This document shows, in pieces, positions 37,995 to 47,857 of a stretch of DNA of 64,000 nt. The stretch spans positions 1,663,501 through 1,727,500 of the forward strand of contig FSRD01000001.1 of NCBI GenBank assembly GCA_900129675.1. Reading direction: 5' to 3'. The translations under genes were made by a program, and so were the position numbers. The stretch comes from Bradyrhizobium erythrophlei (GTDB lineage: Bacteria; Pseudomonadota; Alphaproteobacteria; Rhizobiales; Xanthobacteraceae). The notes below the pieces were generated by a model. That model was not told the origin of the DNA. It made no database searches and worked only from the letters and a program-made list of their open reading frames with translations. How positions within the stretch are numbered: the stretch's first letter is position 1; each line of letters starts with the position of its first letter.

Positions 37995-38423
37995 GAAAAT
38001 CTCTCCTGAAGCTCCAGCGAGCGGAGACCGGGTTTCGTCCGAATTCGCTCGGAAGGCGGAAATGCCTGTGCCGGGCGAGTGGCTATCATAGCCCCGCCTC
38101 ATCCCACAAGGACGACGGATCGGGGCTGGTCCAAACCATCGGCGATTTGTGCCGGATATGGCTAATATCGCTCGGCCAGCCGCCTTCCGCTCATCCTAAA
38201 TATTTGAATATGCGTGATTTCCGGGCATGATCGGGTTTCCCCTCGCGGCCAAAACGCGCTACAATTCACCCGCGCCAAAACGCGCCATTGGCCGGGCAAA
38301 GTTTCATGCCTACATGCTCCAGACTCAATCGTTGATGTAAACTGTGCCGTTCCCAAGCGCTCTCGAGGGAACGCTCGACCGCCGGGCCCGTTGCCGGCGT
38401 GAGAATCAGAAAGCGAATACGAC
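37995..38423. other. Non-coding gap between divergent secB and the timA-like gene
   Basis: 429 bp without a credible gene. It must hold two divergent promoters. I see an A+T-rich patch (AAATATTTGAATAT, near 38199) and an 11-bp direct repeat CCAAAACGCGC at 38249-38259 and 38275-38285. fxsA, which in some relatives lies between these genes, is not present. Confidence 0.6.
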
Positions 38424-39128
38424 GTGGATATCTACACCATCATCTTCCTGGCGCTGGCGGTCTTTATTTTCCTGCGCCTGCGCAGCGTCCTCGGACAGCG
38501 CACCGGGAGCGAACGGCCGCCCTATGATCGCGCCGCGCCCAACGTCGTGCAGCGTACGCAGGACAATAACGTCGTTCCGATGCCCGGTGCCGTGATCGAC
38601 CAGACGCCGCTGGCGCCGACCGCGGATGTGGTGGCGCCGACCGATCGCTGGAAGGGGATTGCCGAGCCGGGCACACCGCTGGCCCAGGGCCTCGACGCCA
38701 TTGCCACGCAGGATACCTCGTTCGACCCCAGGCACTTCCTGTCGGGCGCCAAGAGCGCGTACGAGATGATCGTGCTGGCTTTCGCCAACGGCGATCGCCG
38801 CGCGCTGAAGGACCTGTTGTCGTCCGAGGTCTATGAGAGTTTCGACGCCGTGATCAAGGATCGCGAGAAACACGAGCAGAAAACCGAAACGAGATTTGTT
38901 TCGATCGACAAGGCCGAACTGGTCAATGCGGAAGCCCGCGACCGCGCGGCGCAGCTGACGGTTCGTTTCGTGTCGCAAATGATTTCGGTCACCCGCGACA
39001 AGGCCGGCGCCATTGTCGATGGCAACCCGGATAAGGTCGCCGATATCACCGATGTCTGGACATTCGCCCGCGACACGACGTCTCGCGATCCGAACTGGAA
39101 GCTGGTTGGCACCGGCAGCGCTAACTGA
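38424..39128 (+). CDS. Tim44/TimA-domain membrane protein
   Basis: A 234-residue protein with GTG start, one N-terminal membrane helix (IYTIIFLALAVFIFLRLRSVLG) and a C-terminal Tim44-like domain (FDPRHFLSGAKSAYEMIVLAFANGDRRALKDLLSSEVYESFDAVI...). Bacterial TimA relatives share the fold of mitochondrial Tim44; their role is unsettled. mltA and smr follow in overlapping frames, a conserved secB-timA-mltA-smr neighbourhood. Confidence 0.85.
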   Translation: MDIYTIIFLALAVFIFLRLRSVLGQRTGSERPPYDRAAPNVVQRTQDNNVVPMPGAVIDQTPLAPTADVVAPTDRWKGIAEPGTPLAQGLDAIATQDTSFDPRHFLSGAKSAYEMIVLAFANGDRRALKDLLSSEVYESFDAVIKDREKHEQKTETRFVSIDKAELVNAEARDRAAQLTVRFVSQMISVTRDKAGAIVDGNPDKVADITDVWTFARDTTSRDPNWKLVGTGSAN

Positions 39129-40698
39129 AACGCGCCGCCGTGCACGGTTCGCGTTTGCTGTGATCGCTGCCGCATTGCTGCTGGTACCATTGGCTGCGTT
39201 TGCGGCCCGTCATCTCCGTCACGTACATCCGCATCAGCCAACTCCTCGTGCCCTGCCATATCCGCAGCTCGAATGGCCGCTTCAGATCAGCGGCGGCCAA
39301 TATTTGCCGCTGGCCTGGCCGGAAATCGCCGGCTGGAACGACGACGATCATCTCGCCGCCTACCAGGCGTTCCGCACCAGCTGCAAACCGATCGCCGCCC
39401 AGACCGCGCCTCCCGCAGATTCGAAGGCGCTGGGCACGTCGCTGCGCGATCCCTGCCGTATCGCCAGAGGCCTCGAGCTGTCCGATGGCGCCAGGGCCAA
39501 GGCCTTCTTCGAGGAGCATTTTCTGCCCCTGCGCATTTCGCGGCTTGGCGAAGGCGAGGGCTTCGTCACCGGTTACTACGAGCCTGTCATCGACGGCTCC
39601 CGGACCCAGACCGACGTCTACAACGTGCCGGTCTATCGCCGCCCGTCCAACCTGTTCGTTCGCGGCACCACGCAAAACTCCGTCGGGCTGCCCAACAAGG
39701 GTGAGGTGTTCCGCAAGATCGGCCGCCGCAAGCTCGTGCCCTATTACGACCGCGCCGCGATCGAGGACGGCGCGATTGCCGGCCGCGGCCTCGAAATCTG
39801 CTGGCTGAAGGATCAGACCGACCTGCTGTTCTCGCAGATCCAGGGCTCGGCCCGTGTCCGTCTCGAGGACGGCTCGACCATCCGCATCAATTACGATGCG
39901 CATAATGGCTATCCCTATACACCGGTCGGCCGCATCCTGATCGATCGTGGCATCATTCCCAAGGAACAGATGTCGATGCAGAAAATCAGGGAATGGATGG
40001 CGCAGAATCCTGACGGCGCCAAGGAGCTGCGGCGGCAGAACCGTTCCTACATCTTCTTCCGCGAGGTAAATCTCTCCGACAAGGATGAAGCGGTCGGTGC
40101 GCAGGGCGTGCCGCTGACACCGGGCCGCTCGATCGCGGTCGATAAATCGCTGCACGTCTATGGCACGCCGTTTTTCATCGAAGGCGAGCTGCCGATCGAG
40201 TCGGAGCAATCCAGAACGCCGTTTCACCGCCTGATGATCGCGCAGGATACCGGCTCCGCCATCGTCGGGCCGGCGCGCGCCGATCTCTATTTCGGCGCCG
40301 GCGTCGACGCGGGGAAGCTTTCCGGCCGGCTCCGGCACACTATGCGCTTCGTCATTCTGGTGCCGAAAGGCCTCGATCCGCTGGCGCGGGGCCGCAAGAT
40401 GCCGGTGCCGGACGAGCGCCCGTCGGAGAAGATCGCAAAGCTGTTTCCGCAAACCGATCCCCTGAAAGACCAGAAGAACGGCGCCAACAACACCGCCCGC
40501 ACGGCGGCCGCGGCCAAGAACGCGGCGGCGAGCCCGGCGCCGCCCGCAACAAGCGCCGCCCAAACCCCGGCAGCCGCTTCGACGAACCAGGCCGCGGCGG
40601 TCAAACCGGTGCCGCTGCCGGAAGCACGGCCCAGAATCGACCCCGCGCCCGACAAAGCTCGCCACCGTTACATCCATCGATATCGCCGCTACCGATGA
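39106..40698 (+). CDS. mltA: Membrane-bound lytic murein transglycosylase A
   Basis: An MltA-family enzyme with a 3D domain: EGFVTGYYEPVIDGSRT, YDRAAIEDGAIAGRGLEICWLKDQTDLLFSQIQGSARVRLEDG, and the Asp-rich MIAQDTGSAIVGPARADLYFG. A basic stretch and hydrophobic signal (RRRARFAFAVIAAALLLVPLAAFAA) precede it, and an Ala/Pro-rich tail ends it. It cleaves peptidoglycan to anhydromuropeptides. The start is uncertain: TTG 39106 follows GGAAG, while ATG 39052 and GTG 39160 are alternatives. Confidence 0.9.
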   Translation: MAPAALTETRRRARFAFAVIAAALLLVPLAAFAARHLRHVHPHQPTPRALPYPQLEWPLQISGGQYLPLAWPEIAGWNDDDHLAAYQAFRTSCKPIAAQTAPPADSKALGTSLRDPCRIARGLELSDGARAKAFFEEHFLPLRISRLGEGEGFVTGYYEPVIDGSRTQTDVYNVPVYRRPSNLFVRGTTQNSVGLPNKGEVFRKIGRRKLVPYYDRAAIEDGAIAGRGLEICWLKDQTDLLFSQIQGSARVRLEDGSTIRINYDAHNGYPYTPVGRILIDRGIIPKEQMSMQKIREWMAQNPDGAKELRRQNRSYIFFREVNLSDKDEAVGAQGVPLTPGRSIAVDKSLHVYGTPFFIEGELPIESEQSRTPFHRLMIAQDTGSAIVGPARADLYFGAGVDAGKLSGRLRHTMRFVILVPKGLDPLARGRKMPVPDERPSEKIAKLFPQTDPLKDQKNGANNTARTAAAAKNAAASPAPPATSAAQTPAAASTNQAAAVKPVPLPEARPRIDPAPDKARHRYIHRYRRYR

Positions 40699-41294
40699 AC
40701 CGCCGGCCTTCGAGTTTGATCCCCGAATTGACGCCACCGCCGCGGCGCAAGCGCGGCCTCAGCGAAGAAGAGCGTGCGCTGTGGGAAAGCGTTGCCAAGC
40801 AGGTCAAGCCGCTGCGCAAGCGGCACCGCGCCGCAAAGCCGCCGGCCGCTCCGCCTGAGGCGGAAATCTCTGTCGCGCCCAAACCCGTTGCTTCGCCAAA
40901 GCCGCCGACGCTGCCGAAAATAATTACCCCGCCCAGACAGGAACCGCCGCCGCTGGCGCCGATCGGGCGCCGCGAGCGTTCGCATCTCTCGCGCGGCCGA
41001 AAGGAGATCGACGCCCGGCTCGACCTGCACGGCATGACGCAGTCGCGCGCGCACCACCGGCTCTTCACGTTCCTGCAGCGCGCCCACAGCGACGGCCTGA
41101 CCTTCGTGCTTGTGATCACCGGCAAAGGCAAAGTCGGCGGCGCAGAATCCGAGCGCGGCGTGCTGCGCCGCCAGGTGCCGCTATGGCTGAGCCTGCCAGA
41201 ATTCCGTTCGCTGGTGGTTGGATTCGAGGAAGCCCATATCGGCCATGGGGGCGAGGGCGCGCTGTATGTCCGGGTCCGGCGGTCGCGGCTGTAG
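40695..41294 (+). CDS. Smr-domain protein
   Basis: A 199-residue protein. The N-terminal half is basic and Pro-rich (about 1-90); the C-terminal Smr domain shows RLDLHGMTQSRAHHRLFTFL, LVITGKGK and the final block GFEEAHIGHGGEGALYVRVRR. Smr domains are nucleases in several systems, acting on DNA or on mRNA of stalled ribosomes. Its ATG overlaps the mltA stop (ATGA), so the two are translationally coupled. Confidence 0.87.
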   Translation: MNRRPSSLIPELTPPPRRKRGLSEEERALWESVAKQVKPLRKRHRAAKPPAAPPEAEISVAPKPVASPKPPTLPKIITPPRQEPPPLAPIGRRERSHLSRGRKEIDARLDLHGMTQSRAHHRLFTFLQRAHSDGLTFVLVITGKGKVGGAESERGVLRRQVPLWLSLPEFRSLVVGFEEAHIGHGGEGALYVRVRRSRL

Positions 41295-41323
41295 AGAATT
41301 TTTCTGGTTTAGCGGCTTTCATG

Positions 41324-41413
41324 GTTCGAGACGCACGGCGTCGCCGTGCTCCTCACCATGCTGATCTCAGACCTCATTCTGAGGAGCGTCGCGAAGCGAT
41401 GCGTCTCGAAAGG
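41324..41413. repeat. Palindromic repeat (GTTCGAGACGC ... GCGTCTCGAA family)
   Basis: Arms GTTCGAGACGCACGGCG and GCGATGCGTCTCGAA with inner CTCCTCA/TGAGGAG. It lies between the convergent smr and membrane-protein genes. Confidence 0.7.
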
Positions 41414-41449
41414 ATAAAAGCCGCAGAGCTGGAGATTGCCCCAGTTTGC

Positions 41450-42586
41450 TCAGAACGGCCGCACGATTCCGACCCGCGGGATGATCGTGACGATCCAGCC
41501 AAACACCGTGGTCTCTCGGTCATCCGTCGGTATCAACGGCACGTCTTTTGAGGCGGGCAGCGACTTCACCGCGTGCAGGATCAGGAACAGGCACACCGCC
41601 CAGTTCGAAATCCAGCGCGAATAGTCGAACACCATTACGAACATGACGAGGTAAGCGGCGCTAACGACGACGATCGCCGCGATCACGATGCGGCGATGCA
41701 GCTCGCGTGAAAGCGCGCCGATCAGCCGCGCAAAATATTGCCAGAGCGGCGTGTGCAGCCAGATCAACAGCGCAAACACCGGCAGACCCAGCAGATTCGA
41801 GGGCATGCGCTCCCAGGTCTCGTGGATTTCCCGCGCGAGCGGCTGATACCATATGTAGACAAAAGCATGGGTGTATCTCGGCAGATCCTCCCGCGAAGCG
41901 TCGGCAATGCGGCTCTGCAGATGGGCGCTGAATTCGTTCGGGGATACCGTCATCGTTCCATAGAATTGCGCGGCGAAGAACAGCGCGGCGACAGCCAGCG
42001 CCGCGGTCATGCCGACAATGGCGTTCTGTCGCGTCAGGCCCACGACGAGGTAATGACGCAGCACCACGATGACGGCAATGGTCGGCACATACATCAGGAA
42101 ATGAATGTGATGAATCAGGAGCAGGACCATCGACGCCAGTGTGGCGGAGATCACGAAAGCGACCGAGCGCGCCGGCACCAGCAACAGCGCAATCGCGATC
42201 GCGCAGCCATAGATGTCGAAATGCCCCAACGTATAGATGAAGTTTTTGAGGAAGAACGGCGATCCCGCGGTCAATACGAACAGCGGCAGCTGCGCACGGT
42301 CGAAGCCGAACGTCCGACGAAATAGTTGAACGTAGAGGCCGGCCGTGATCAGCAACATCGCGCCGCCGAGCGCGAATACCGGCCATACCGGCATCTTGTG
42401 GACGAACAGGGACGCGATAGCGCCGATCAGCGCGCGCTTGGTGAAGCCGAAATGATAGTCGACCAGCAGATGGATGTAGGGGACATAGGGTGTCTGCATG
42501 ATCTTGTAGAGAAAAACCCCGATCTGCACGGCGACATTGACGGCAACCATCAAGCGCCAGGGGTATTTCGGCATCCGCAATTTCAT
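41450..42586 (-). CDS. Polytopic membrane protein of unknown function
   Basis: A 378-residue protein with roughly nine to ten hydrophobic segments. I recognise no characterised family. Distinct features are VDYHFGFTKRALIGAIASLFVHK near residue 43, LLLIHHIHFLMYVP, and a long hydrophilic segment (about 215-250) containing SPNEFSAHLQSRIADASREDLPRY that probably faces the periplasm. The general plan resembles GT-C-type or polysaccharide-assembly membrane proteins, but no catalytic motif supports that. It stands alone, flanked by palindromic repeats on both sides. Confidence 0.75.
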   Translation of the reverse strand: MKLRMPKYPWRLMVAVNVAVQIGVFLYKIMQTPYVPYIHLLVDYHFGFTKRALIGAIASLFVHKMPVWPVFALGGAMLLITAGLYVQLFRRTFGFDRAQLPLFVLTAGSPFFLKNFIYTLGHFDIYGCAIAIALLLVPARSVAFVISATLASMVLLLIHHIHFLMYVPTIAVIVVLRHYLVVGLTRQNAIVGMTAALAVAALFFAAQFYGTMTVSPNEFSAHLQSRIADASREDLPRYTHAFVYIWYQPLAREIHETWERMPSNLLGLPVFALLIWLHTPLWQYFARLIGALSRELHRRIVIAAIVVVSAAYLVMFVMVFDYSRWISNWAVCLFLILHAVKSLPASKDVPLIPTDDRETTVFGWIVTIIPRVGIVRPF

Positions 42587-42661
42587 TCGGCACCAAATTG
42601 ATAAATCAGGTGCGGACTATCACATGGGGAAAGCGCAATGCGCAACGCGGTATTGTTCTCG

Positions 42662-42796
42662 GTGTCGTCCCGGCCAAGCGAAGCGCGAGCCGGGATCCAT
42701 ACGCCGCGGCGATCGTTATTTTAGCACAATGGTCGAGGGCTTCTTTCAACAACTGACGACTGGGGTTATGGGTCGCTGCGTTCGCCGGGACGACGA
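42662..42796. repeat. Palindromic repeat (GTCGTCCCGG ... CCGGGACGAC family)
   Basis: Arms GTGTCGTCCCGG and CCGGGACGACG are about 110 bp apart, with GCGAAGCGCGAGCCGGGATCC next to the first arm. It lies between the upstream end of the membrane-protein gene and the hslU stop. Confidence 0.65.
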
Positions 42797-42800
42797 TCTA

Positions 42801-44102
42801 TTACAAAATAAACCGGCTCAAATCCGCATTCTTGGCGAGATCGCCGACGTGCTTCTGCACATAGTCGGCATCGACCTGGATAGTCTCGCCGTGACGGTCC
42901 GGCGCGGCGAACGAAATTTCGTCGAGCACGCGCTCCATCACGGTCTGCAGCCGCCGCGCGCCGATATTTTCCACCGTGGAATTGACGGCGACCGCGATGT
43001 CCGCCAGCGCGTCGATGGCGCTATCGGTGATGTCCAGTGTCACGCCCTCGGTCTTCAGCAGCGCGACATATTGCTTGATCAATGAGGCTTCCGGCTCGGT
43101 CAGGATGCGGCGCATGTCGTCGCGCGACAGCGCGTCCAGTTCGACACGGATCGGCAACCGGCCCTGCAATTCCGGCAACAAATCCGACGGTTTTGCAATG
43201 TGGAACGCGCCGGACGCGATGAACAGGATGTGGTCGGTCTTGACCGCGCCGTGCTTGGTCGAGACCGTGGTGCCCTCGATCAGCGGCAGCAGGTCGCGCT
43301 GCACGCCCTCGCGCGAGACGTCGCCGCCGCTGCGGCCATCGCGGACGCAGATCTTGTCGATCTCGTCGAGAAACACGATGCCGTTGTTCTCGACCGCATT
43401 GATCGCCTCCAGCACCAGCTGATCGCTGTCCAGCAGCTTGTCGGATTCCTCGTTGACGAGGATCTCGTGCGAGCCCTCGACCGTCAGGCGGCGGGTTTTG
43501 GTGCGGCCGCCCATCTTGCCAAAGATATCGCCGATCGAGATCGCGCCCATCTGGGCGCCGGGCATGCCCGGGATTTCGAACATCGGCATGCCGCCTGAAG
43601 ATTGCGTCTCGATCTCGATTTCCTTGTCGTTGAGCTCGCCGGCGCGCAGCTTCTTGCGGAAGGAATCGCGGGTCGCGGGACTGGAGCCTGGCCCGACCAG
43701 CGCGTCAAGCACGCGGTCTTCGGCGGCGAGCTGGGCGCGGGCCTGCACGTCCTTGCGCTTGCGCTCGCGGGTCTGTGAGATCGCGACTTCGACGAGGTCG
43801 CGGATGATCTGTTCGACGTCGCGGCCGACATAGCCGACCTCGGTGAACTTCGTGGCCTCGACCTTGATGAATGGCGCGCCGGCGAGTTTGGCCAGCCGCC
43901 GCGCGATCTCGGTCTTGCCGACGCCGGTCGGCCCGATCATCAGAATGTTTTTCGGCAGCACTTCCTCGCGCAAGGAACCGGTGAGCTGCAGCCGGCGCCA
44001 GCGGTTGCGCAAGGCGATGGAGACCGCGCGCTTGGCGTCGGACTGGCCGACGATGAAACGGTCGAGTTCGGAAACGATTTCGCGGGGGGAGAAGTCGGTC
44101 AT
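42801..44102 (-). CDS. hslU: HslU, ATPase subunit of the HslUV protease
   Basis: A 433-residue AAA+ unfoldase: [27 protein letters not shown] at the start, Walker A GPTGVGKT (57-64), the I-domain insertion, Walker [12 protein letters not shown], and the C-terminal DLSRFIL that docks into HslV. It feeds proteins to HslV. It is the last gene of a leftward cluster hslV-GNAT-DUF2585-hslU. Confidence 0.96.
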   Translation of the reverse strand: MTDFSPREIVSELDRFIVGQSDAKRAVSIALRNRWRRLQLTGSLREEVLPKNILMIGPTGVGKTEIARRLAKLAGAPFIKVEATKFTEVGYVGRDVEQIIRDLVEVAISQTRERKRKDVQARAQLAAEDRVLDALVGPGSSPATRDSFRKKLRAGELNDKEIEIETQSSGGMPMFEIPGMPGAQMGAISIGDIFGKMGGRTKTRRLTVEGSHEILVNEESDKLLDSDQLVLEAINAVENNGIVFLDEIDKICVRDGRSGGDVSREGVQRDLLPLIEGTTVSTKHGAVKTDHILFIASGAFHIAKPSDLLPELQGRLPIRVELDALSRDDMRRILTEPEASLIKQYVALLKTEGVTLDITDSAIDALADIAVAVNSTVENIGARRLQTVMERVLDEISFAAPDRHGETIQVDADYVQKHVGDLAKNADLSRFIL

Positions 44103-44167
44103 AGGTCCTAGTTAGGGTTCGAATGTTGCGAGAACAAGCCGCATTTAATGGCATTAATTTAATGGTA

Positions 44168-44779
44168 TCAAATGATCGGCGGGCCGGCCTGCCATTGCTT
44201 GATCGCCTCAAAGGGGTGGATCAGCATGATGATGTTCAAAGTGAGATTGTCGCGGATGTGAAGCGCCATCACGAGCTCGAACAACAGCGCCAGCGCGATC
44301 GTGATCGCAACCGGGAGCTTTCTGGCCAGCAGAAACCCCAAAACCATGGCCAGCGTATCGGAGATCGAATTGACGATGGTGTCGCCAAAATAATCCAGCG
44401 AGATCGTGCCGGCACGGTAGCGGTTGATGGTCCAGTTCGAGTTTTCGACCAGCTCCCAGCCGCCTTCGACCAGCACGGCGAGGATCAGGCGGCCCGGCCA
44501 GGCGAGGCGCGGGAAGGCGAGGAAGGCCGCGCCGTAAAACAGAAAGCCGTGCAGGATATGCGACAGCGTGTACCAGTCGGTAATGTGCTGCGAGTTTTCC
44601 GAGCTCTGCACCACGCCGTGCCAGAGTTTGACATAGCCGCAGGCGCAGATCGGCAGCCGGCCCATCGCGTAGAGGATCGAGGCCTGCACGGCGAGGATGC
44701 AGGCCGCGATCGCCAGCCAGTGCCACGCCGAAACACCGTTGAAGACGGGAGGTTTGCTGGCGGGGTTGCCGGAGGTCAT
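44168..44779 (-). CDS. DUF2585-family membrane protein (UPF0314)
   Basis: A 203-residue protein with about six hydrophobic segments. Recognisable blocks are [43 protein letters not shown] and [34 protein letters not shown], typical of DUF2585. Function unknown. Its ATG overlaps the stop of the upstream acetyltransferase frame (ATGA), which suggests coupling, and hslU follows after 65 bp. Confidence 0.87.
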   Translation of the reverse strand: MTSGNPASKPPVFNGVSAWHWLAIAACILAVQASILYAMGRLPICACGYVKLWHGVVQSSENSQHITDWYTLSHILHGFLFYGAAFLAFPRLAWPGRLILAVLVEGGWELVENSNWTINRYRAGTISLDYFGDTIVNSISDTLAMVLGFLLARKLPVAITIALALLFELVMALHIRDNLTLNIIMLIHPFEAIKQWQAGPPII

Positions 44780-45230
44780 GGGTTGCGGACCATCAGAAGG
44801 GCTGCGCCATCGGGCGTATCCACCATGCGGACGTTTTCGAACCCGGCATTTTCATAGGCGCGCACCGCGCGGTAGTTGGCGGGATCGGGGTCCGTGACGA
44901 TGCGCGGCGTGCCGTTTCTCAGCCGGTCGTCGACGAAAGCGCGAATGAACGCCGAACCATGGCCGCGCGCGATCATGCCGGGCTCGCCAATGAAGAGATC
45001 GATGCCACGCGTACCCTCTGGATGCGCCCCAAAACCTGAATTCCACGCGGTCAGGTCATAACACTGGATGTAGCCGAAATCGCCGCGACGACATATCGAT
45101 CCATTGCCGGCTCCGCGAGGTCGCCGCTGACCAGGGCATATTGCTCCCAGACATGGGGCCCTGCGAGCCACTGCCGCATCCTGGGAAGGTCCTTTGTCGT
45201 CATCGGTCGGAAGGCATAGAGCGCCGCCAT
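44776..45230 (-). pseudogene. Frameshifted GNAT acetyltransferase between hslV and DUF2585
   Basis: Two frames together make one GNAT protein of the AAC(6')-like branch. The first starts ATG 45230 (MAALYAFRPMTTKDLPRM, then QWLAGPHVWEQYALVSGDLAEPAMDRYVV) and hits a stop soon after. The second carries GDFGYIQCYDLTAW, GIDLFIGEPGMIARGHGSAFI (the acetyl-CoA loop) and [11 protein letters not shown] to the stop at 44776. The switch lies near 45060-45100; the 455-bp span is not a multiple of three. It is either a real pseudogene or a one-base sequencing error. In related genomes this position holds an intact GNAT gene. Confidence 0.75.
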
Positions 45231-45244
45231 GCTCGGCCGCCCTC

Positions 45245-45796
45245 CTACAGCGTTTCAATCGTCACGTTCCGGTTGGTGTAGACGCAGATGTCGGCGGCGA
45301 TATCCAGCGCGCGGCGTACGATGGTCTCGGCATCCTTGTCGCTGTCGACCAGCGCCCGCGCCGCCGCCAGGGCGTAATTGCCGCCCGAGCCGATCGCCAT
45401 CACCCCGGCCTCCGGCTCCAGCACGTCGCCGGTGCCGGTCAGGACCAGCGACACATCCTTGTCGGCGACGATCATCATCGCCTCCAGCCGGCGCAGATAG
45501 CGGTCGGTACGCCAGTCCTTGGCGAGCTCGACCGCCGCCCTGGTCAATTGCCCCGGATATTGCTCCAGTTTGCTCTCCAGCCGCTCGAACAAAGTAAAAG
45601 CGTCGGCCGTGGCGCCGGCAAAGCCGCCGATCACGTCGCCCTTGCCCAGTTTGCGGACCTTTTTGGCGTTGGATTTGATGACGGTCTGGCCGATCGAGAC
45701 CTGCCCGTCGCCGCCGATCACCACCTTGCCGCCCTTGCGGACGGTCAAAATCGTGGTGCCGTGCCAGACCGGCAGCTCGTTCTGTGATGCTTGCAT
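45245..45796 (-). CDS. hslV: HslV, peptidase subunit of the HslUV protease
   Basis: A 183-residue N-terminal-nucleophile peptidase. The propeptide is [13 protein letters not shown], and mature HslV would start at T14 of [10 protein letters not shown]. Further blocks are [39 protein letters not shown] and [25 protein letters not shown]. It forms the double-ring proteolytic core that HslU opens. It is first in its cluster, with a heat-shock-like promoter upstream, and divergent from hisB. Confidence 0.96.
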   Translation of the reverse strand: MQASQNELPVWHGTTILTVRKGGKVVIGGDGQVSIGQTVIKSNAKKVRKLGKGDVIGGFAGATADAFTLFERLESKLEQYPGQLTRAAVELAKDWRTDRYLRRLEAMMIVADKDVSLVLTGTGDVLEPEAGVMAIGSGGNYALAAARALVDSDKDAETIVRRALDIAADICVYTNRNVTIETL

Positions 45797-45875
45797 AAGA
45801 TACCCTCGTTCCGGCCAGATTTAGGGATTTGCGCGCGGGGTTACAATCGCGCGGTTTCGCCCCGGATTCGGTCAC

Positions 45876-45901
45876 CATAGGGGGAAGTTCAGCATTTTAA
45901 G
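45876..45901 (-). promoter_or_regulatory. Possible sigma-32 (heat-shock) promoter of hslV
   Basis: On the minus strand CTTAAAA (45901-45895) and CCCCTATG (45883-45876) are 11 bases apart. The heat-shock consensus is CTTGAAA-N11-16-CCCCATNT. It lies about 80 bp before the hslV start. Confidence 0.42.
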
Positions 45902-45996
45902 CGTCATCCCGCAGTAGCGAAGGCGACATCGGCCTGTTAAAAGGGCCGCGTTTTCGGCCAAAGATCGATTAAGGGCCGACAGGGAAAGCACTTTTC

Positions 45997-46590
45997 ATGC
46001 GCACGGCGAACATCAAGCGCAAGACCAAGGAGACCGACATCGAGGTAGCGGTAAACCTCGATGGGTCAGGCATATCCAAGGTTTCGACCGGTATCGGCTT
46101 CTTCGACCACATGCTGGATTTGCTGGCCCGGCATTCGCGCATCGACATCACGGTGAAGGCGGACGGCGACCTGCATGTCGACCACCACCACACCACCGAA
46201 GACGTCGGGATCGCGCTGGGCCAGGCCGTGAAACAGGCGCTCGGCACCATGGCCGGCATCACCCGCTATGCCTCGATCCATATGCCGATGGACGAGACGC
46301 TGTCGCGCGTCGTGATCGACATTTCCGGCCGCCCGGTGCTGGTGTTCAAGGTCGATTTTCCGCGCGACAAGGTCGGCCAATTCGACACTGAACTGGTGCG
46401 CGAATGGTTCAACGCCTTCACCATCAATGCCGGCGTGACTTTGCACGTCGAGACCCTATATGGCGAGAACAGCCATCATATCGCCGAATCCTGCTTCAAG
46501 GGTCTGGCAAGGGCGCTTCGGGCCGCGGTCGCCATCGATCCACGCGCCGCGGGTGAAGTGCCTTCCACCAAGGGTCAGCTCGGCGGCTGA
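45997..46590 (+). CDS. hisB: Imidazoleglycerol-phosphate dehydratase
   Basis: A 197-residue monofunctional HisB without the N-terminal phosphatase domain of enterobacteria. Metal-binding blocks are [27 protein letters not shown] and [19 protein letters not shown]. It removes water from imidazoleglycerol phosphate in histidine synthesis. It begins a rightward cluster hisB-DUF2628-hisH-hisA-hisF-hisE. Confidence 0.96.
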   Translation: MRTANIKRKTKETDIEVAVNLDGSGISKVSTGIGFFDHMLDLLARHSRIDITVKADGDLHVDHHHTTEDVGIALGQAVKQALGTMAGITRYASIHMPMDETLSRVVIDISGRPVLVFKVDFPRDKVGQFDTELVREWFNAFTINAGVTLHVETLYGENSHHIAESCFKGLARALRAAVAIDPRAAGEVPSTKGQLGG

Positions 46591-46595
46591 TTTTC

Positions 46596-46644
46596 GAGCA
46601 TGATCCGGAAAAGTGGGAACCGGTTTTCCGAAAAGATCATGCTC
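46596..46644. repeat. Palindrome GAGCATGATC ... GATCATGCTC
   Basis: Ten-bp arms at 46596-46605 and 46635-46644 around CGGAAAAGTGGGAACCGGTT. This Rhizobiales-type intergenic palindrome sits between hisB and the next gene. Confidence 0.75.
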
Positions 46645-46676
46645 AACAGAACAGTTTCCATCGGCGGAGAGTGACG

Positions 46677-47210
46677 ATGCCGGTCTACACAGTGCATGCC
46701 CCCGTGGCCAACGGCTCCGATCTTGCGGCGACCGACAAGTTCACGTTCGTGCGCGACGGTTTCCATTTCTGGGCCGCGGTCTTCAGCGTGCTGTGGCTGA
46801 TCTGGCACCGGCTGTGGCTGGCGCTGCTCGGCTGGATCGTCGTGACGGCTGCCGTCGAAATCGGACTGGCACAGCTCGGAGCCGGCCGTGGCGCGATCAT
46901 GCTCGCCAATATGTTGATCGCGATCCTGATGGGGTTCGAAGCGGCCAGCCTGCAGCGCTGGACGCTGTCGCGGCGCAAATGGCGTCAGCTCGACATCGTG
47001 GTCGCCGATGACGAGGAGGCGGCCGAGCGGCGCTTCTTCGACCGCTGGACCGCCCGGCAACGTGGCCTCGCCAACGACCAATGGGCGGTCGATCGCGGTG
47101 GGCCGCCGCCGACCCGCAATATTCCGGGCCAGCCGTTCTCAAAGCCGCCGCCGCCGTTGCCGCAGGGCGGCATCATCGGATTATTTCCGGAGCCAGGAGG
47201 GTCACGATGA
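46677..47210 (+). CDS. DUF2628-family membrane protein in the his cluster
   Basis: A ~177-residue protein: a cytosolic start ([10 protein letters not shown]...), three hydrophobic segments ([23 protein letters not shown] and following), then a hydrophilic Pro-rich tail ([17 protein letters not shown]). This is the DUF2628 layout; function unknown. The hisH ATG overlaps its stop codon (ATGA), so translation is coupled to histidine synthesis. GTG 46671 is an alternative start two codons earlier. Confidence 0.85.
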   Translation: MPVYTVHAPVANGSDLAATDKFTFVRDGFHFWAAVFSVLWLIWHRLWLALLGWIVVTAAVEIGLAQLGAGRGAIMLANMLIAILMGFEAASLQRWTLSRRKWRQLDIVVADDEEAAERRFFDRWTARQRGLANDQWAVDRGGPPPTRNIPGQPFSKPPPPLPQGGIIGLFPEPGGSR

Positions 47211-47857
47211 GCGTAGCGATCATCGATTACGGCTCCGGCAATCTGCACTCGGCGGCCAAAGCCTTCGAGCGCGCCGCGCGCAGCATGGAGAATCCGCAGA
47301 AGATCGTGGTAACGCGCGATCCCGAAGTGGCGTTCCGCGCCGATCGCATCGTGCTGCCCGGCGTCGGCGCCTTCGCCGATTGCCGCCGGGGACTGGACGC
47401 GGTCGACGGCATGCTCGAGGCGATGACCGAAGCGGTGCGGGTCAAGGCGCGGCCGTTCTTCGGCATCTGTGTCGGCATGCAGCTGATGGCGACGCGGGGC
47501 AAGGAACACGTCACCACCAACGGATTCGACTGGATCGCAGGTGACGTCGAAAAGATTTCGCCGCGCGAGGAAAACCTGAAAATTCCGCACATGGGCTGGA
47601 ACACGCTCGACATGATCCGCGAGCACCCGGTGCTGGAGCGGTTGCCGCTGGGGCCGAAGGGCCGCCACGCCTATTTCGTGCACTCCTATCACCTCAACGC
47701 CTCGAATGAGGCCGACGTGCTGGCGCGCGCCGATTACGGCGGGCCGGTGACGGCGATGGTCGGCAAGGACACTGCTGTCGGCACCCAGTTTCACCCGGAA
47801 AAGAGCCAGCGCTTTGGGCTGGCGCTGATTTCGAACTTTTTGAAGTGGAAGCCGTGA
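47207..47857 (+). CDS. hisH: Imidazole glycerol phosphate synthase, glutaminase subunit
   Basis: A 216-residue class I glutamine amidotransferase. Catalytic cysteine C88 lies in [10 protein letters not shown]; histidine and glutamate are in [13 protein letters not shown]. The start [18 protein letters not shown] is typical. It supplies ammonia to HisF. ATG 47207 follows GGAGGG and overlaps the DUF2628 stop. Confidence 0.96.
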   Translation: MSVAIIDYGSGNLHSAAKAFERAARSMENPQKIVVTRDPEVAFRADRIVLPGVGAFADCRRGLDAVDGMLEAMTEAVRVKARPFFGICVGMQLMATRGKEHVTTNGFDWIAGDVEKISPREENLKIPHMGWNTLDMIREHPVLERLPLGPKGRHAYFVHSYHLNASNEADVLARADYGGPVTAMVGKDTAVGTQFHPEKSQRFGLALISNFLKWKP

